DNA from: an uncultured Collinsella sp.
Lineage (GTDB): Bacteria > Actinomycetota > Coriobacteriia > Coriobacteriales > Coriobacteriaceae
Length of the DNA stretch: 23,812 bases
Direction: 5' to 3'
Assembly: GCA_900543945.1 (NCBI GenBank)
Contig: UQTN01000019.1
Span: forward strand, 1 to 23,812
Shown here: one piece after another, positions 8,225-15,812 of the stretch
Numbering within the stretch: position 1 is the stretch's first letter
How the letters are laid out: the number at the start of each line of letters is the position of its first letter
Position numbers and translations under genes: made by a program
The notes under the pieces: generated by a model
What the model was told of the DNA's origin: nothing
What the model saw: the letters and a program-made list of their open reading frames with translations, nothing else
Databases searched by the model: none

Positions 8225-8488
8225 TCATTTGCGAGGAGAAGACGAACCAGTCGTTGCAGATCCAATATGGATCTCGCCGACCTCGGCAAGCTGCTCGATG
8301 AGTGGAAGCCCTGTCGGGTCGTCTATTTCAACACCACCCAGAATGATGGTGTCATCGCGCAGGTCGATCTGCGTGTTGAGCACAGCGAGGTTAAAGCCGG
8401 AGGCCACAAATCCGATAGCAGCCAGGACGAGCCCCGTGGCAACAAGCCCACCCGCTACGGCAAGGTAAATCCTTTTTACGCTGGACAT
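8225..8488 (-). CDS. Small membrane protein, probably truncated (DUF4097-like N-terminus)
   Basis: 87 residues, third gene of the padR operon, 14 bases after the DUF1700 gene, with AAGGAG before its ATG. One membrane-spanning segment (about residues 6-30, LAVAGGLVATGLVLAAIGF) is followed by IDLRDDTIILGGVEIDD and a short polar tail. In related operons padR and a DUF1700 gene are usually followed by a longer exported DUF4097/adhesin-type protein; the present frame resembles only the start of such a protein and ends close to the mobile-element scar at about 8222. Truncation by that event is an inference. If the gene ends naturally here, it is an uncharacterised single-pass membrane protein. Confidence 0.6.
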   Translation of the reverse strand: MSSVKRIYLAVAGGLVATGLVLAAIGFVASGFNLAVLNTQIDLRDDTIILGGVEIDDPTGLPLIEQLAEVGEIHIGSATTGSSSPRK

Positions 8489-8502
8489 GTTTGCACTCCT
8501 TC

Positions 8503-9135
8503 CTATGCCGTGAGCGGCGCCGCTTCGGCGCCCATGCGGCTCTTATTGCCTCGATCTTTCCAGAAGGGCGAAACGGCTTTCTTCGCCCAAAGGGCAGAGA
8601 GGCGCGCGATCTGCTTGGACGCCGTCCAGGCGCCGGCTCCCGTGAGGAGCGCCACACCGATGGAAGCGAATCCCATTCCCATCGAGGCCAAAACGTACGG
8701 AACATGCCCGATAATGATGCCGTCCACGGCGAACAGGAGCCCTACCAGGCCCGCGCCCCCGAATGCCGCGGCCACGATCCACACGCAGAGCGCAAGAACC
8801 CAAATACAGATGTAGACTGCAGCGGCAACGGCGACGAACGCGAGCAGCAGCGGAATCCATACCGGAGAGCCCACGATGGCGAGCGCCCATAGAAGTGCCG
8901 TGCTCTTGCGCTTGGTCCTCGCGATCGCGCGCGGCACGGCGGGCAGTTCGTCGAGCGTTGCCTCGGCGACCTCACCGGGCGTGCCCATGGCGGCCACAGC
9001 CTCGGCCTCCGTCATGCCGTCCTCCATACGGTCGGCGATGGCCTCCGCGTAGAACTCCTGCGTTTCCTTTACCTGATCTGCCGGCAGGCAGGCCAGAAGC
9101 TCGCCCAGCCGGTTCAAGAACTCATCGCGCGTCAT
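8503..9135 (-). CDS. DUF1700 (HAAS-domain) membrane protein
   Basis: 210 residues. The N-terminus (MTRDEFLNRLGELLACLPAD onward, through a DGMTEAEAVAAMGTP segment) is the helical DUF1700/HAAS signature found in proteins encoded beside PadR regulators. It is followed by basic residues and three or four hydrophobic segments (about residues 80-170), so the N-terminus is probably cytoplasmic and the rest lies in the membrane. The start overlaps the end of padR by 14 bases, implying translational coupling. The family is thought to work with its PadR regulator in envelope or drug responses, but the molecular role is unknown. Confidence 0.88.
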   Translation of the reverse strand: MTRDEFLNRLGELLACLPADQVKETQEFYAEAIADRMEDGMTEAEAVAAMGTPGEVAEATLDELPAVPRAIARTKRKSTALLWALAIVGSPVWIPLLLAFVAVAAAVYICIWVLALCVWIVAAAFGGAGLVGLLFAVDGIIIGHVPYVLASMGMGFASIGVALLTGAGAWTASKQIARLSALWAKKAVSPFWKDRGNKSRMGAEAAPLTA

Positions 9136-9442
9136 GGTGCGCCCCCTCCACGTAACGGTAGATCTCCTGCACGGATGGCCATTCGGCGAGGAACTCGGCG
9201 ATACGCTCGCGCCCGGCGTCCGTGATGCGGTAGTACCTCCGCAGCCGCCCGTTGTGTTCGGCGGAGCGCGCGGTGATGCAGCCCGCCTTCTCCAGGCGCT
9301 TGAGCAACGGATAGAGCGTGGATTCCGTGAGCCCCATACTCGCGGGCACGTCCTTCACGATCTGATAGCCGTAGGATTCCTCGCCCGAGACGGCCGCGAG
9401 CACGCAGGCCTCGAGGAAGCCGCGCTTCATCTGTGCCTCCAT
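9122..9442 (-). CDS. PadR-family transcriptional regulator
   Basis: A 106-residue winged-helix repressor. MKRGFLEACVLAAVSGEESY leading to GYQIVKDV, then LTESTLYPLLKRLEKAG (recognition helix) and RRYYRITDAGRERIAEF (wing) match the PadR N-terminal domain; the C-terminal dimerisation helix is short, as in PadR subfamily 2. The start at 9442 is chosen because GGAGGT lies 7 bases before it and the protein then has normal length; an upstream in-frame ATG at 9508 falls inside the promoter. It heads an operon with the DUF1700 gene and a small membrane protein. A palindrome over its own promoter suggests autorepression, as is usual in this family. Confidence 0.93.
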   Translation of the reverse strand: MEAQMKRGFLEACVLAAVSGEESYGYQIVKDVPASMGLTESTLYPLLKRLEKAGCITARSAEHNGRLRRYYRITDAGRERIAEFLAEWPSVQEIYRYVEGAHHDAR

Positions 9443-9478
9443 CCGCACACCTCCTTTCGTAGTATACTGTGTAAAACC

Positions 9479-9508
9479 TACTATATGACACATAGTATAT
9501 GATGTCAA
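9479..9508 (-). promoter_or_regulatory. padR promoter with overlapping operator palindrome
   Basis: On the minus strand, consensus TTGACA (9503-9508) and TATAGT (9480-9485) are 17 bases apart, the best promoter in the window. A 19-bp palindrome at 9479-9497 (arms TACTAT and ATAGTA around 7 bases) covers the -10 box and half the spacer. A second palindrome, AGTATACT (9461-9468), lies downstream near the RNA start. This layout fits repression by the PadR protein encoded just below. Confidence 0.8.
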
Positions 9509-9547
9509 CAGTTGTCGTATAGGGAGTCCGGTCTGTCTGTCCCCTGC

Positions 9548-9640
9548 GGGTACTCATTGGGGACGTACTTAAATGAGTACCCATCGCTCAAGGTGGCACC
9601 TGGGGACGTTCCTTATGTGCCGGCACTTTGGGACACTCCT
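9548..9640. repeat. Tandem REP-like palindromic units
   Basis: A perfect 11-bp inverted repeat (9548-9558 and 9572-9582) encloses a 13-base loop containing GGGGACGTACTTA. Immediately after, GGCAC (9594-9598) and GTGCC (9617-9621) enclose a similar core, GGGGACGTTCCTTA, and a third related stretch (TTTGGGACACTCCTTG) follows. Units with different arms but a shared core look like extragenic palindromic elements rather than a terminator. No transposase is nearby. Confidence 0.55.
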
Positions 9641-9726
9641 TGTCAAGGTTTTGTTCCATCGTGCGGGTTGCTATTTAACGTGCGACAATGCCGTGTGAAA
9701 ATCGAAATGTCTCCTGGGGGCTATCT

Positions 9727-10404
9727 ATGCTGTACGAGTTTTGTGCCGAGAACTTTGAGCGTGTGCCGGCGGCTATCGATGCCGGTGCTAAGCGCATCGA
9801 GTTGTGCGACAACCTTGCCGTCGGTGGTACCACGCCCTCGGCCGGCGTTATCAGCACTACGGTCAGCTATGCTCACGAGCATGACGCGCGAGTGATGTGC
9901 ATGATTCGCCCGCGTGGCGGTGACTTTCACTACAACCAGGACGAGCTGCGCATGATGGAGATGGACTTGGGTCTTGCCGTGAGCGCCGGCGTTGACGGCC
10001 TGGTCTTTGGCTGCTGCAAGCCCTGTGCCGGCGGCTGGGCGCTCGACGAGCTCACCCTCGGCGCCCTCGTGATGGCTACGGGCTGCGCGACCGAGGAGTG
10101 CAAGCGCGGGGCCATCGATATCACCTTCCACATGGCCTTTGACCAGCTCTCGCTCGAGGCTCAGCTCGATGCCATTGACGCACTCGCCGACTGCGGCATC
10201 ACGCGCATCCTGACGCATGGTGGTGCTGCCGGAACGCCGATCGAGGACAACCTGGAGCACCTGTCGCGTCTTGTCGAGTATGCGGGCGACCGCCTGACCA
10301 TTCTTCCCGGTGGCGGCATTTCCACGGCCAATCGCGATACCGTGGCGGCGGCACTGGGCGTCTCCGAACTCCATGGCACCAAGATCGTGCCGCTGGAGGT
10401 ATAA
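9727..10404 (+). CDS. cutC: CutC family protein (copper homeostasis)
   Basis: A 225-residue TIM-barrel protein. Recognisable CutC segments are LYEFCAENF at the N-terminus, AGAKRIELCDNLAVGGTTPS, MIRPRGGDFHYNQDEL, GLVFGC, ITFHMAFD and RILTHGGA, ending with ILPGGGI. The start at 9727 puts the protein at family length and follows GGGGG; an ATG at 9688 would add 13 residues. CutC was linked to copper tolerance in Escherichia coli, but its biochemical role is disputed. No copper-related genes lie nearby. The downstream gene begins 4 bases after the stop and takes its ribosome site from the end of cutC. Confidence 0.93.
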   Translation: MLYEFCAENFERVPAAIDAGAKRIELCDNLAVGGTTPSAGVISTTVSYAHEHDARVMCMIRPRGGDFHYNQDELRMMEMDLGLAVSAGVDGLVFGCCKPCAGGWALDELTLGALVMATGCATEECKRGAIDITFHMAFDQLSLEAQLDAIDALADCGITRILTHGGAAGTPIEDNLEHLSRLVEYAGDRLTILPGGGISTANRDTVAAALGVSELHGTKIVPLEV

Positions 10405-10407
10405 CCC

Positions 10408-11205
10408 GTGGCGCTGGTATTTGACGTTCAGCAGGCGAACGGTAAGCCCGACGACAACCGTCGTCCCGGCACCGCGTGCCCCTTTTGCGATACCGAGGAA
10501 CTCGCCAATATCATCCGGCGCGACGGTGGCTGCATCTGGCTCGAGAATAAGTTTAAGACCTTGCGGGCCACTCGCCAGACCGTATTGATTGAGTCGTCCG
10601 ACCACGACGCCGACCTGGTGACCTATGCGCCGGACGAGCTGCATCATGTTATGCGGTTTGCCCTGGATTGCTGGCAGCGGATGATTGACTCCCGACAGTA
10701 TCGCAGCGTTCTCATGTACAAGAACAAGGGCCCACTTTCGGGCGGCAGTCTGGTCCATCCGCACATGCAGATTGTGGGTTTGGAGCAGGAAGACGGCTAT
10801 GCTTCGCTGGCTTCCGCCAATTTCGAAGGCATCAATGTCTGGCGGCAGGGGAGAATCTCGGTCAACGTCTCAACCGAGCCGATCATGGGATTCTTTGAGG
10901 TTAACGTCTCGGCTCCACAGGGAATCGCCGCCAGCGACGACGCCCGCGACCAAGCCGAAGCGGACCTGTTTGCCGATGCGATTCAGGTGGCCCTGCGCTA
11001 TATCCTGCACGAACACCACGGCGGTCGCGCGGAGTCGTACAACTTGTTCTTCTACCACATGGACGGCCGGACCATTGCCAAGGCGTTGCCACGTTGGGTG
11101 GTTTCGCCCTACTTTGTCGGCTATCGTTTGGCCCAAGTCAATGCCGAGACGACGCTCGATATCGATGCTGAGCGTCTGCGTGCGCATCTGGAAACGCTCG
11201 TATAG
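10408..11205 (+). CDS. DUF4931 / galactose-1-phosphate uridylyltransferase-like protein
   Basis: 265 residues of the HIT superfamily, GalT branch. CPFC near residue 24 is a GalT-like metal pair, and GGSLVHPHMQIVGLEQEDGY near residue 112 carries the HxHxQ nucleotidyl-transfer motif with its central histidine. It is shorter than true GalT (about 350 residues) and lacks much of the N-terminal region, so it fits the DUF4931 family, whose substrate is unknown. The GTG start is supported by GGAGGT at 10395-10400, 7 bases upstream and inside cutC, which makes translational coupling likely. No galactose genes are nearby. It converges with the transporter gene with only 30 bases between. Confidence 0.84.
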   Translation: MALVFDVQQANGKPDDNRRPGTACPFCDTEELANIIRRDGGCIWLENKFKTLRATRQTVLIESSDHDADLVTYAPDELHHVMRFALDCWQRMIDSRQYRSVLMYKNKGPLSGGSLVHPHMQIVGLEQEDGYASLASANFEGINVWRQGRISVNVSTEPIMGFFEVNVSAPQGIAASDDARDQAEADLFADAIQVALRYILHEHHGGRAESYNLFFYHMDGRTIAKALPRWVVSPYFVGYRLAQVNAETTLDIDAERLRAHLETLV

Positions 11206-11235
11206 CAAGACTAACACCCACGTAATGCGGACAGC

Positions 11236-12234
11236 CTAGCGCGCCATGGCATCGCGGCCAGCCTTGACCCGCTTGCGCTGGGCGGCGCGCTCCTCGCCGG
11301 TCAGGCGCTCAAAGAGATGCCCGATAATCGAGGCCAGCACCTGCTGAAACAGCGTGCCGCACATGACGGGGAACACGACCTCGCCCGGAAAGTACTGCGT
11401 GGCGATGACGGCACCCGAAGAGATGTTGCGCATGCCGCAGGTAAAGCACATGGTAGTCGTCTCGCTATATGGCAGATGCAGCGCACGTGCGACCAGAAAA
11501 CCGACGACAAAGCCGCTGATGGCGAAATCCAAAATAAAGAGGGCGACTTCCAGGCGCACCGCGTTTATGTGTAGCACGTACTCGCTCATAGCGGTGGAGT
11601 TGGACGCGATGACGCCCATCATCATGAACTTGCAGGCGGGCGAGAGCACGGGAGAGAGTTTCTCGTGGCCCCAGCCGCGCGTGAGTTCATTGATGGCAAT
11701 ACCGAGCACAGCGGGGATGGCGATCATAAAGGCCATGTTCTGCATCATGCTCGGCACGTCGATCGAGACGGTGGCGCCCAGCAGGAGCTTGAGCGTAAGC
11801 GGAATCGTCACAGGTGAGATGACCGAGGACGTCAGGATGATGGTGAGCGCGAGCGGGCCGTTGCCGCCGAACATGCTGATCCACATAAAAGCGGTGACGG
11901 CCACGGGCACGCTGTATTCGAGCACAATGCCGCAGACAAGGTTGGGGTTGGAGCCAAAGAAGAGTGACCCCATGGCATACGCCGCGATGGGAATAAGCAC
12001 CGCCGAGACGAGCAGCGCCAAGACTAGGTGCAACGGACGGCGGAACACCTCGGTTACCTGGTGAAAGGTGTTGCTGAGCGCACCCTGAAACGTCATAAAG
12101 GCAAACAAGGTGGGAACGATGGGCTTGAGTACGCCAATCTGTTGGGGAAAGAGCACGCCGAGTGCCACGCAAATCGGAACGATGACCTGCATGTGCCCCG
12201 CAAGAAACTTGCCCAGTCCAACCCATTGCTTCAT
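11236..12234 (-). CDS. Bile acid:sodium symporter (BASS/SBF-like) family transporter
   Basis: A 332-residue integral membrane protein with about nine or ten hydrophobic segments. VPICVALGVLFPQQ, TFQGALS, LEYSVPVAVTAFMW, SVISPVTIPLTL and, near the C-terminus, TCGMRNISSGAVIATQYFP match the BASS/SBF fold, the last being the segment beside the crossover helix. The tail is basic. Bacterial members carry bile acids, pantoate, keto acids or other organic anions with sodium; this one cannot be assigned a substrate. It stands alone on the minus strand, convergent with the GalT-like gene and divergent from recJ. GGGAG lies 15 bases before its ATG, and AGAG is closer. Confidence 0.88.
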   Translation of the reverse strand: MKQWVGLGKFLAGHMQVIVPICVALGVLFPQQIGVLKPIVPTLFAFMTFQGALSNTFHQVTEVFRRPLHLVLALLVSAVLIPIAAYAMGSLFFGSNPNLVCGIVLEYSVPVAVTAFMWISMFGGNGPLALTIILTSSVISPVTIPLTLKLLLGATVSIDVPSMMQNMAFMIAIPAVLGIAINELTRGWGHEKLSPVLSPACKFMMMGVIASNSTAMSEYVLHINAVRLEVALFILDFAISGFVVGFLVARALHLPYSETTTMCFTCGMRNISSGAVIATQYFPGEVVFPVMCGTLFQQVLASIIGHLFERLTGEERAAQRKRVKAGRDAMAR

Positions 12235-12327
12235 ATGCTCTTGTGACTCCCTTTGCTCGTGAATCCGTTTTGAATGGATATGCTAGACGCTCGCATGCGT
12301 CCGTGCGTCAGAAACGCTCGATTATTT

Positions 12328-12347
12328 CGAGGGTATTACCGCCCTCG
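12328..12347. other. Hairpin in the divergent transporter / recJ spacer
   Basis: CGAGGG (12328-12333) pairs with CCCTCG (12342-12347) around an 8-base loop that itself contains GGTATTACC. TTTCGA and TCGAAA flank it as alternative partners. TTT follows on both strands, so it may act as a weak bidirectional terminator or as an operator between the two divergent genes. The rest of 12235-12457 shows no other feature apart from the recJ promoter. Confidence 0.4.
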
Positions 12348-12374
12348 TTTATCGAAACCGCGGCGTGCTGGACG

Positions 12375-12401
12375 TTGTGCGTCCGCGCTGCACGGTATAA
12401 T
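12375..12401 (+). promoter_or_regulatory. recJ-rel promoter
   Basis: A perfect TATAAT (12396-12401) with TTGTGC (12375-12380) 15 bases upstream, shorter than the ideal 17. RNA would start near 12408, about 50 bases ahead of a short leader ORF and 100 ahead of recJ. Confidence 0.6.
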
Positions 12402-12457
12402 AAATCCGTTCAACAGATCTGCCTGCCGAAGCGGGCATACACAGAGGACTCATCGCT

Positions 12458-12523
12458 ATGAACCGTGAGAGGTATCGCGGCGACCTGCCCCTATCGGGGG
12501 TGGGCGCCTATGTCATCGCTTAA
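12458..12523 (+). CDS. Short leader ORF overlapping the recJ start
   Basis: ATG at 12458 follows AGAGGA by 9 bases and opens a 21-codon frame (MNRERYRGDLPL at its start) that ends at TAA 12521-12523, 14 bases inside recJ. It has the better ribosome site of the two. It may couple or throttle recJ translation, or be fortuitous. No homology is recognised. Confidence 0.4.
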   Translation: MNRERYRGDLPLSGVGAYVIA

Positions 12524-15500
12524 GACGACGCATCGCTGGGCAGTCGCTCGGCAAAACCCCGAGCTCGAAAAGGAGCTTTCGGCTGGCCTGGGCATACCCG
12601 GGCTGGTGGCGCGCATTATGGTTGCGCACGGCATAACATCCATCGAGGAAGGCCAGCTGTTTTTGACGCCTTCGCTCGATCGCGACTGGGCCGACCCACT
12701 CATTATTCCGGGCATGGCGGTCGTTGCCGACCGCGTCGAGCGCGCTATTCGCAACCACGAGCACATCGCGGTCTTTGGCGATTTTGACGTCGACGGCATT
12801 ACGTCGACTTGTCTGTTGACCGAGGCGCTACGTTCGTTTGGCGCCAACGTCACGCCGTTTATTCCGCATCGCTTTGACGAGGGCTACGGCCTGTCGCGTG
12901 CGGCGCTCGACCGCGTCAACGAGCTCGCCCAACCCAACCTGATCGTGACCGTCGATAACGGCATTGCCGCCAAGGAGGAGGTCTCCTATCTGGAGAGCCT
13001 GGGGATCGATTTGGTGGTCACGGACCATCACGAGCCGTCCGACCAGGTGCCGCAGGGCGTGCCCCTGACCGACCCCAAGCTCGAGGACGAGGGTCCCTCG
13101 CGCGAGCTTGCCGGTGCCGGTGTGGCGCTCAAGCTGGTGCAGGTCCTGGGCGAGCGTTTGGGCAAGCCGTCGTATTGGCGTTCGCTGATCGAGGTCGCGG
13201 CGCTGGGCACCGTGTCCGACATGATGCCGCTCACGCCCGAGAATCGCGCACTGGTCGCCGAGGGCATCCAACAGATGCGCGTGACGGCCCGTCCCGGCTA
13301 TATCGCGCTTGCCGCACTTGCCAAGGCCGACCTTTCTACCATTACGGCCGACGGCCTGTCGTTTTCGCTCATCCCTCGTCTGAATGCTGCCGGCCGCATG
13401 GCTGATCCCAAACTGGCGCTCGACCTGCTGCTTGCCCGCGATCCTATCGAGGCAAGTGCACTGGCAGCCGAGCTCGAGGAAATCAACCGTCAGCGCCGCG
13501 AGATCGAGGCGGAGCTCACACGCGACGCCATGGCAAAGGTCGAGGAGACCTATGACGGCGGTCGCGCAATCGTCGTGGGTGGCGAGGGCTGGCACGAGGG
13601 CGTCAAGGGTATCGTAGCGAGCCGCCTGACCAACCGTTATCACGTGCCGGCGCTGCTCTTCTCGATTGAGGACGGCGTTGCGCGCGGATCGGGTCGCTCG
13701 GTGGGCAAGGTCAACCTGTTCGACGCCGTCGAGCGTTGTTCCGACCTGCTGATTCGTCGCGGCGGACATGCCGGTGCGGTGGGTGTGACCATCGAGGCAT
13801 CCAAGCTCGATGAGTTCCGCCGCCGCCTTTCCGCCGTGCTATCGGAGCTTCCCGCCGAGGACTTTGAAGACACCGACGAGGTTGCCGCCACCGTCGACCT
13901 CTCCGAGTTAAATATCGAGACCATCGAGCAGATTTCCCGTCTTGAGCCGTTTGGCCAGGGCAATAAGGTGCCGTTGCTGGCCGCCGAGGGCGTGACGATG
14001 TGTGATCGCGCCGTGGTGGGCAAAACCGGCGAACACATGCGCTTCGTGGCGACCGATGGCGCCGCGAGTGTGCCGGCCATCATGTTCCGCGTGCCGCAGA
14101 TCGATAGGCTCATCAATTGCGACAGCGCCGTCGACTTGGTGTTCGAGGCCGTGGCCGAGCATTGGCAGGGACGCGTGAAGCCCAAGCTCATGATCAAGGA
14201 TGTTCTGGTCCGCGATACCACGCTGCCCAGCGTCGACGATCCGGCATGCGAGCTTCGTCGTGGCGTACAGCCGGCGGATTCCGGCCTGCGCCTGGAGTCG
14301 CGTAAGCGCGAGACGCTCGCCCAGCTTTCCTATACCGAGCTCACGCGCTCGCTTATCCATAGCTTTATCGGATCGAACCAGCCGCACCGCGCGCAGGTTG
14401 AGGCGCTCGATGCCTTGGCCGACCACCAGAGCGTCTTGGCCGTTATGGGAACGGGCCGCGGCAAGTCTCTCATCTTCCATGTACATGCTGCGCGCGAGGC
14501 TGTCCTTCGCGGACGTGCGAGCATCTTTGTCTATCCGCTGCGTGCGCTTGTTGCCGACCAGGCCTATCACCTCTCGTCGACGATGGCAGCGCTTGGCATT
14601 GGCGTTGGCGTGCTGACCGGCGAGACCGTGGAGGCCGCACGCGATGATGTGTTCGCCGGCCTAGCTTCGGGCCGCACCGGTATCGTGCTCACGACGCCCG
14701 AGTTCCTATCTATCCACCGTGACCGCTTCGCGCGTTCGGGCCGCATCGGCTTTGTCGTTATCGATGAGGCGCACCACGCCGGCCTTGCCAAGGGCGGCGA
14801 CCGCAGCGCCTATCTCGACATGCCCGATATCCTCAAAGCCCTGGGCGACCCGGTTGTTATGGCTGCGACGGCCACCGCAACGGCTCCGGTCGTGGCCGAG
14901 CTTGCCCGCATGCTGCCGATCACTCGCACGGTGGTCGACGAGACGGTGCGCGAGAACCTGCAGCTCGAGGACGACCGCGACCTTGCGAGCCGCGAGAACC
15001 GTTTGGTGTCGATCGTGGCGACGGGGGAGAAGACCGTCATCTACGTTAATTCGCGCGACCAGTCCGTGGCGCTCGCCAAGACGTTGCGCAAGCGTGTGCC
15101 CGATTGCGCAACCCATATCGCGTTCTATAACGCGGGTCTTGCGCGCCCCGATCGCCGCCGCGTGGAGGAAGCATTCCGAGACGGCAGCCTCAGTTGCATC
15201 GTCTCGACTTCGGCCTTTGGCGAGGGCGTCAACCTTCCCGATATTCGCCATGTCGTGCTCTATCACATGCCGTTTGGCGCGATTGAGTTTAACCAGATGA
15301 GTGGCCGCGCCGGTCGCGATGGACAGCCCGCCGTGATTCACCTGCTCTATTCGTCGCGCGACGCCCGCATTAACGAGCGCCTACTCGACTGCTATGCGCC
15401 CGAGCGCGACGAGCTCGTCACGCTCTATCGCGCGCTGCAAACCATGTGGCGCTCCAACCGCGGCAAGACCGGGGACGATTCCTTTAGCGCGAGCGATATC

Positions 15501-15797
15501 GACATCGCGCAGATGTGCCTTGCCATCGATGCTCGCACGCCGGTCGACGAGCGCTCGGTGGAAAGTGGCCTGGGAATCTTCGAAGAGCTTGGCTTCTGTC
15601 GCGTTTCGGGGTTTGACGACACCCGTCGCATCGCGATGGCCGAAAACCCCGGCCGTGTGCAATTGAGCAGGTCAATTCGCTATTTGGAGGGCTTGCGCTC
15701 GCGCATGGAGTTCTCGGCTTTCCGGAGTTGGGCGCTCGATTCGTGCGCTTCTGATATGCTAGCCAAAGTTAACCGCCCGATCGTACCGCGGGCCTAG
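12510..15797 (+). CDS. recJ: RecJ exonuclease fused to a RecQ-type DEAH helicase
   Basis: 1095 residues from the ATG at 12510 (GGGGGTGG upstream); the frame extends to a GTG at 12465 without homology. The N-terminal half is a RecJ single-strand 5'-3' exonuclease: DHH motif FGDFDVDGIT near residue 90, VTDHHEP near 170, DHHA1 motif RRGGHAGAVGV near 415, then an OB-like region. From about residue 600 a superfamily 2 helicase follows: Walker A MGTGRGKS (about 646), VIDEAHHA (about 750), TATATAP, VSTSAFGEGVNLPDIRHV and QMSGRAGRDG (about 930). RecQ-Ct zinc and HRDC domains are not evident. Both enzyme halves keep their key residues. Ordinary RecJ has 550-800 residues, so the fusion roughly doubles it. 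Likely roles are end resection and repair. rel starts 15 bases downstream, probably in the same transcript. Confidence 0.93.
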   Translation: MSSLKTTHRWAVARQNPELEKELSAGLGIPGLVARIMVAHGITSIEEGQLFLTPSLDRDWADPLIIPGMAVVADRVERAIRNHEHIAVFGDFDVDGITSTCLLTEALRSFGANVTPFIPHRFDEGYGLSRAALDRVNELAQPNLIVTVDNGIAAKEEVSYLESLGIDLVVTDHHEPSDQVPQGVPLTDPKLEDEGPSRELAGAGVALKLVQVLGERLGKPSYWRSLIEVAALGTVSDMMPLTPENRALVAEGIQQMRVTARPGYIALAALAKADLSTITADGLSFSLIPRLNAAGRMADPKLALDLLLARDPIEASALAAELEEINRQRREIEAELTRDAMAKVEETYDGGRAIVVGGEGWHEGVKGIVASRLTNRYHVPALLFSIEDGVARGSGRSVGKVNLFDAVERCSDLLIRRGGHAGAVGVTIEASKLDEFRRRLSAVLSELPAEDFEDTDEVAATVDLSELNIETIEQISRLEPFGQGNKVPLLAAEGVTMCDRAVVGKTGEHMRFVATDGAASVPAIMFRVPQIDRLINCDSAVDLVFEAVAEHWQGRVKPKLMIKDVLVRDTTLPSVDDPACELRRGVQPADSGLRLESRKRETLAQLSYTELTRSLIHSFIGSNQPHRAQVEALDALADHQSVLAVMGTGRGKSLIFHVHAAREAVLRGRASIFVYPLRALVADQAYHLSSTMAALGIGVGVLTGETVEAARDDVFAGLASGRTGIVLTTPEFLSIHRDRFARSGRIGFVVIDEAHHAGLAKGGDRSAYLDMPDILKALGDPVVMAATATATAPVVAELARMLPITRTVVDETVRENLQLEDDRDLASRENRLVSIVATGEKTVIYVNSRDQSVALAKTLRKRVPDCATHIAFYNAGLARPDRRRVEEAFRDGSLSCIVSTSAFGEGVNLPDIRHVVLYHMPFGAIEFNQMSGRAGRDGQPAVIHLLYSSRDARINERLLDCYAPERDELVTLYRALQTMWRSNRGKTGDDSFSASDIDIAQMCLAIDARTPVDERSVESGLGIFEELGFCRVSGFDDTRRIAMAENPGRVQLSRSIRYLEGLRSRMEFSAFRSWALDSCASDMLAKVNRPIVPRA

Positions 15798-15812
15798 GGG
15801 AAGGGGACCTCG

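Noticed and set aside
8024..8815. 263-codon plus-strand frame across the scar and the DUF1700 gene
   Set aside because: Runs opposite two supported minus-strand genes and mixes the frames of the ParB-like remnant; Arg-rich, no family match.
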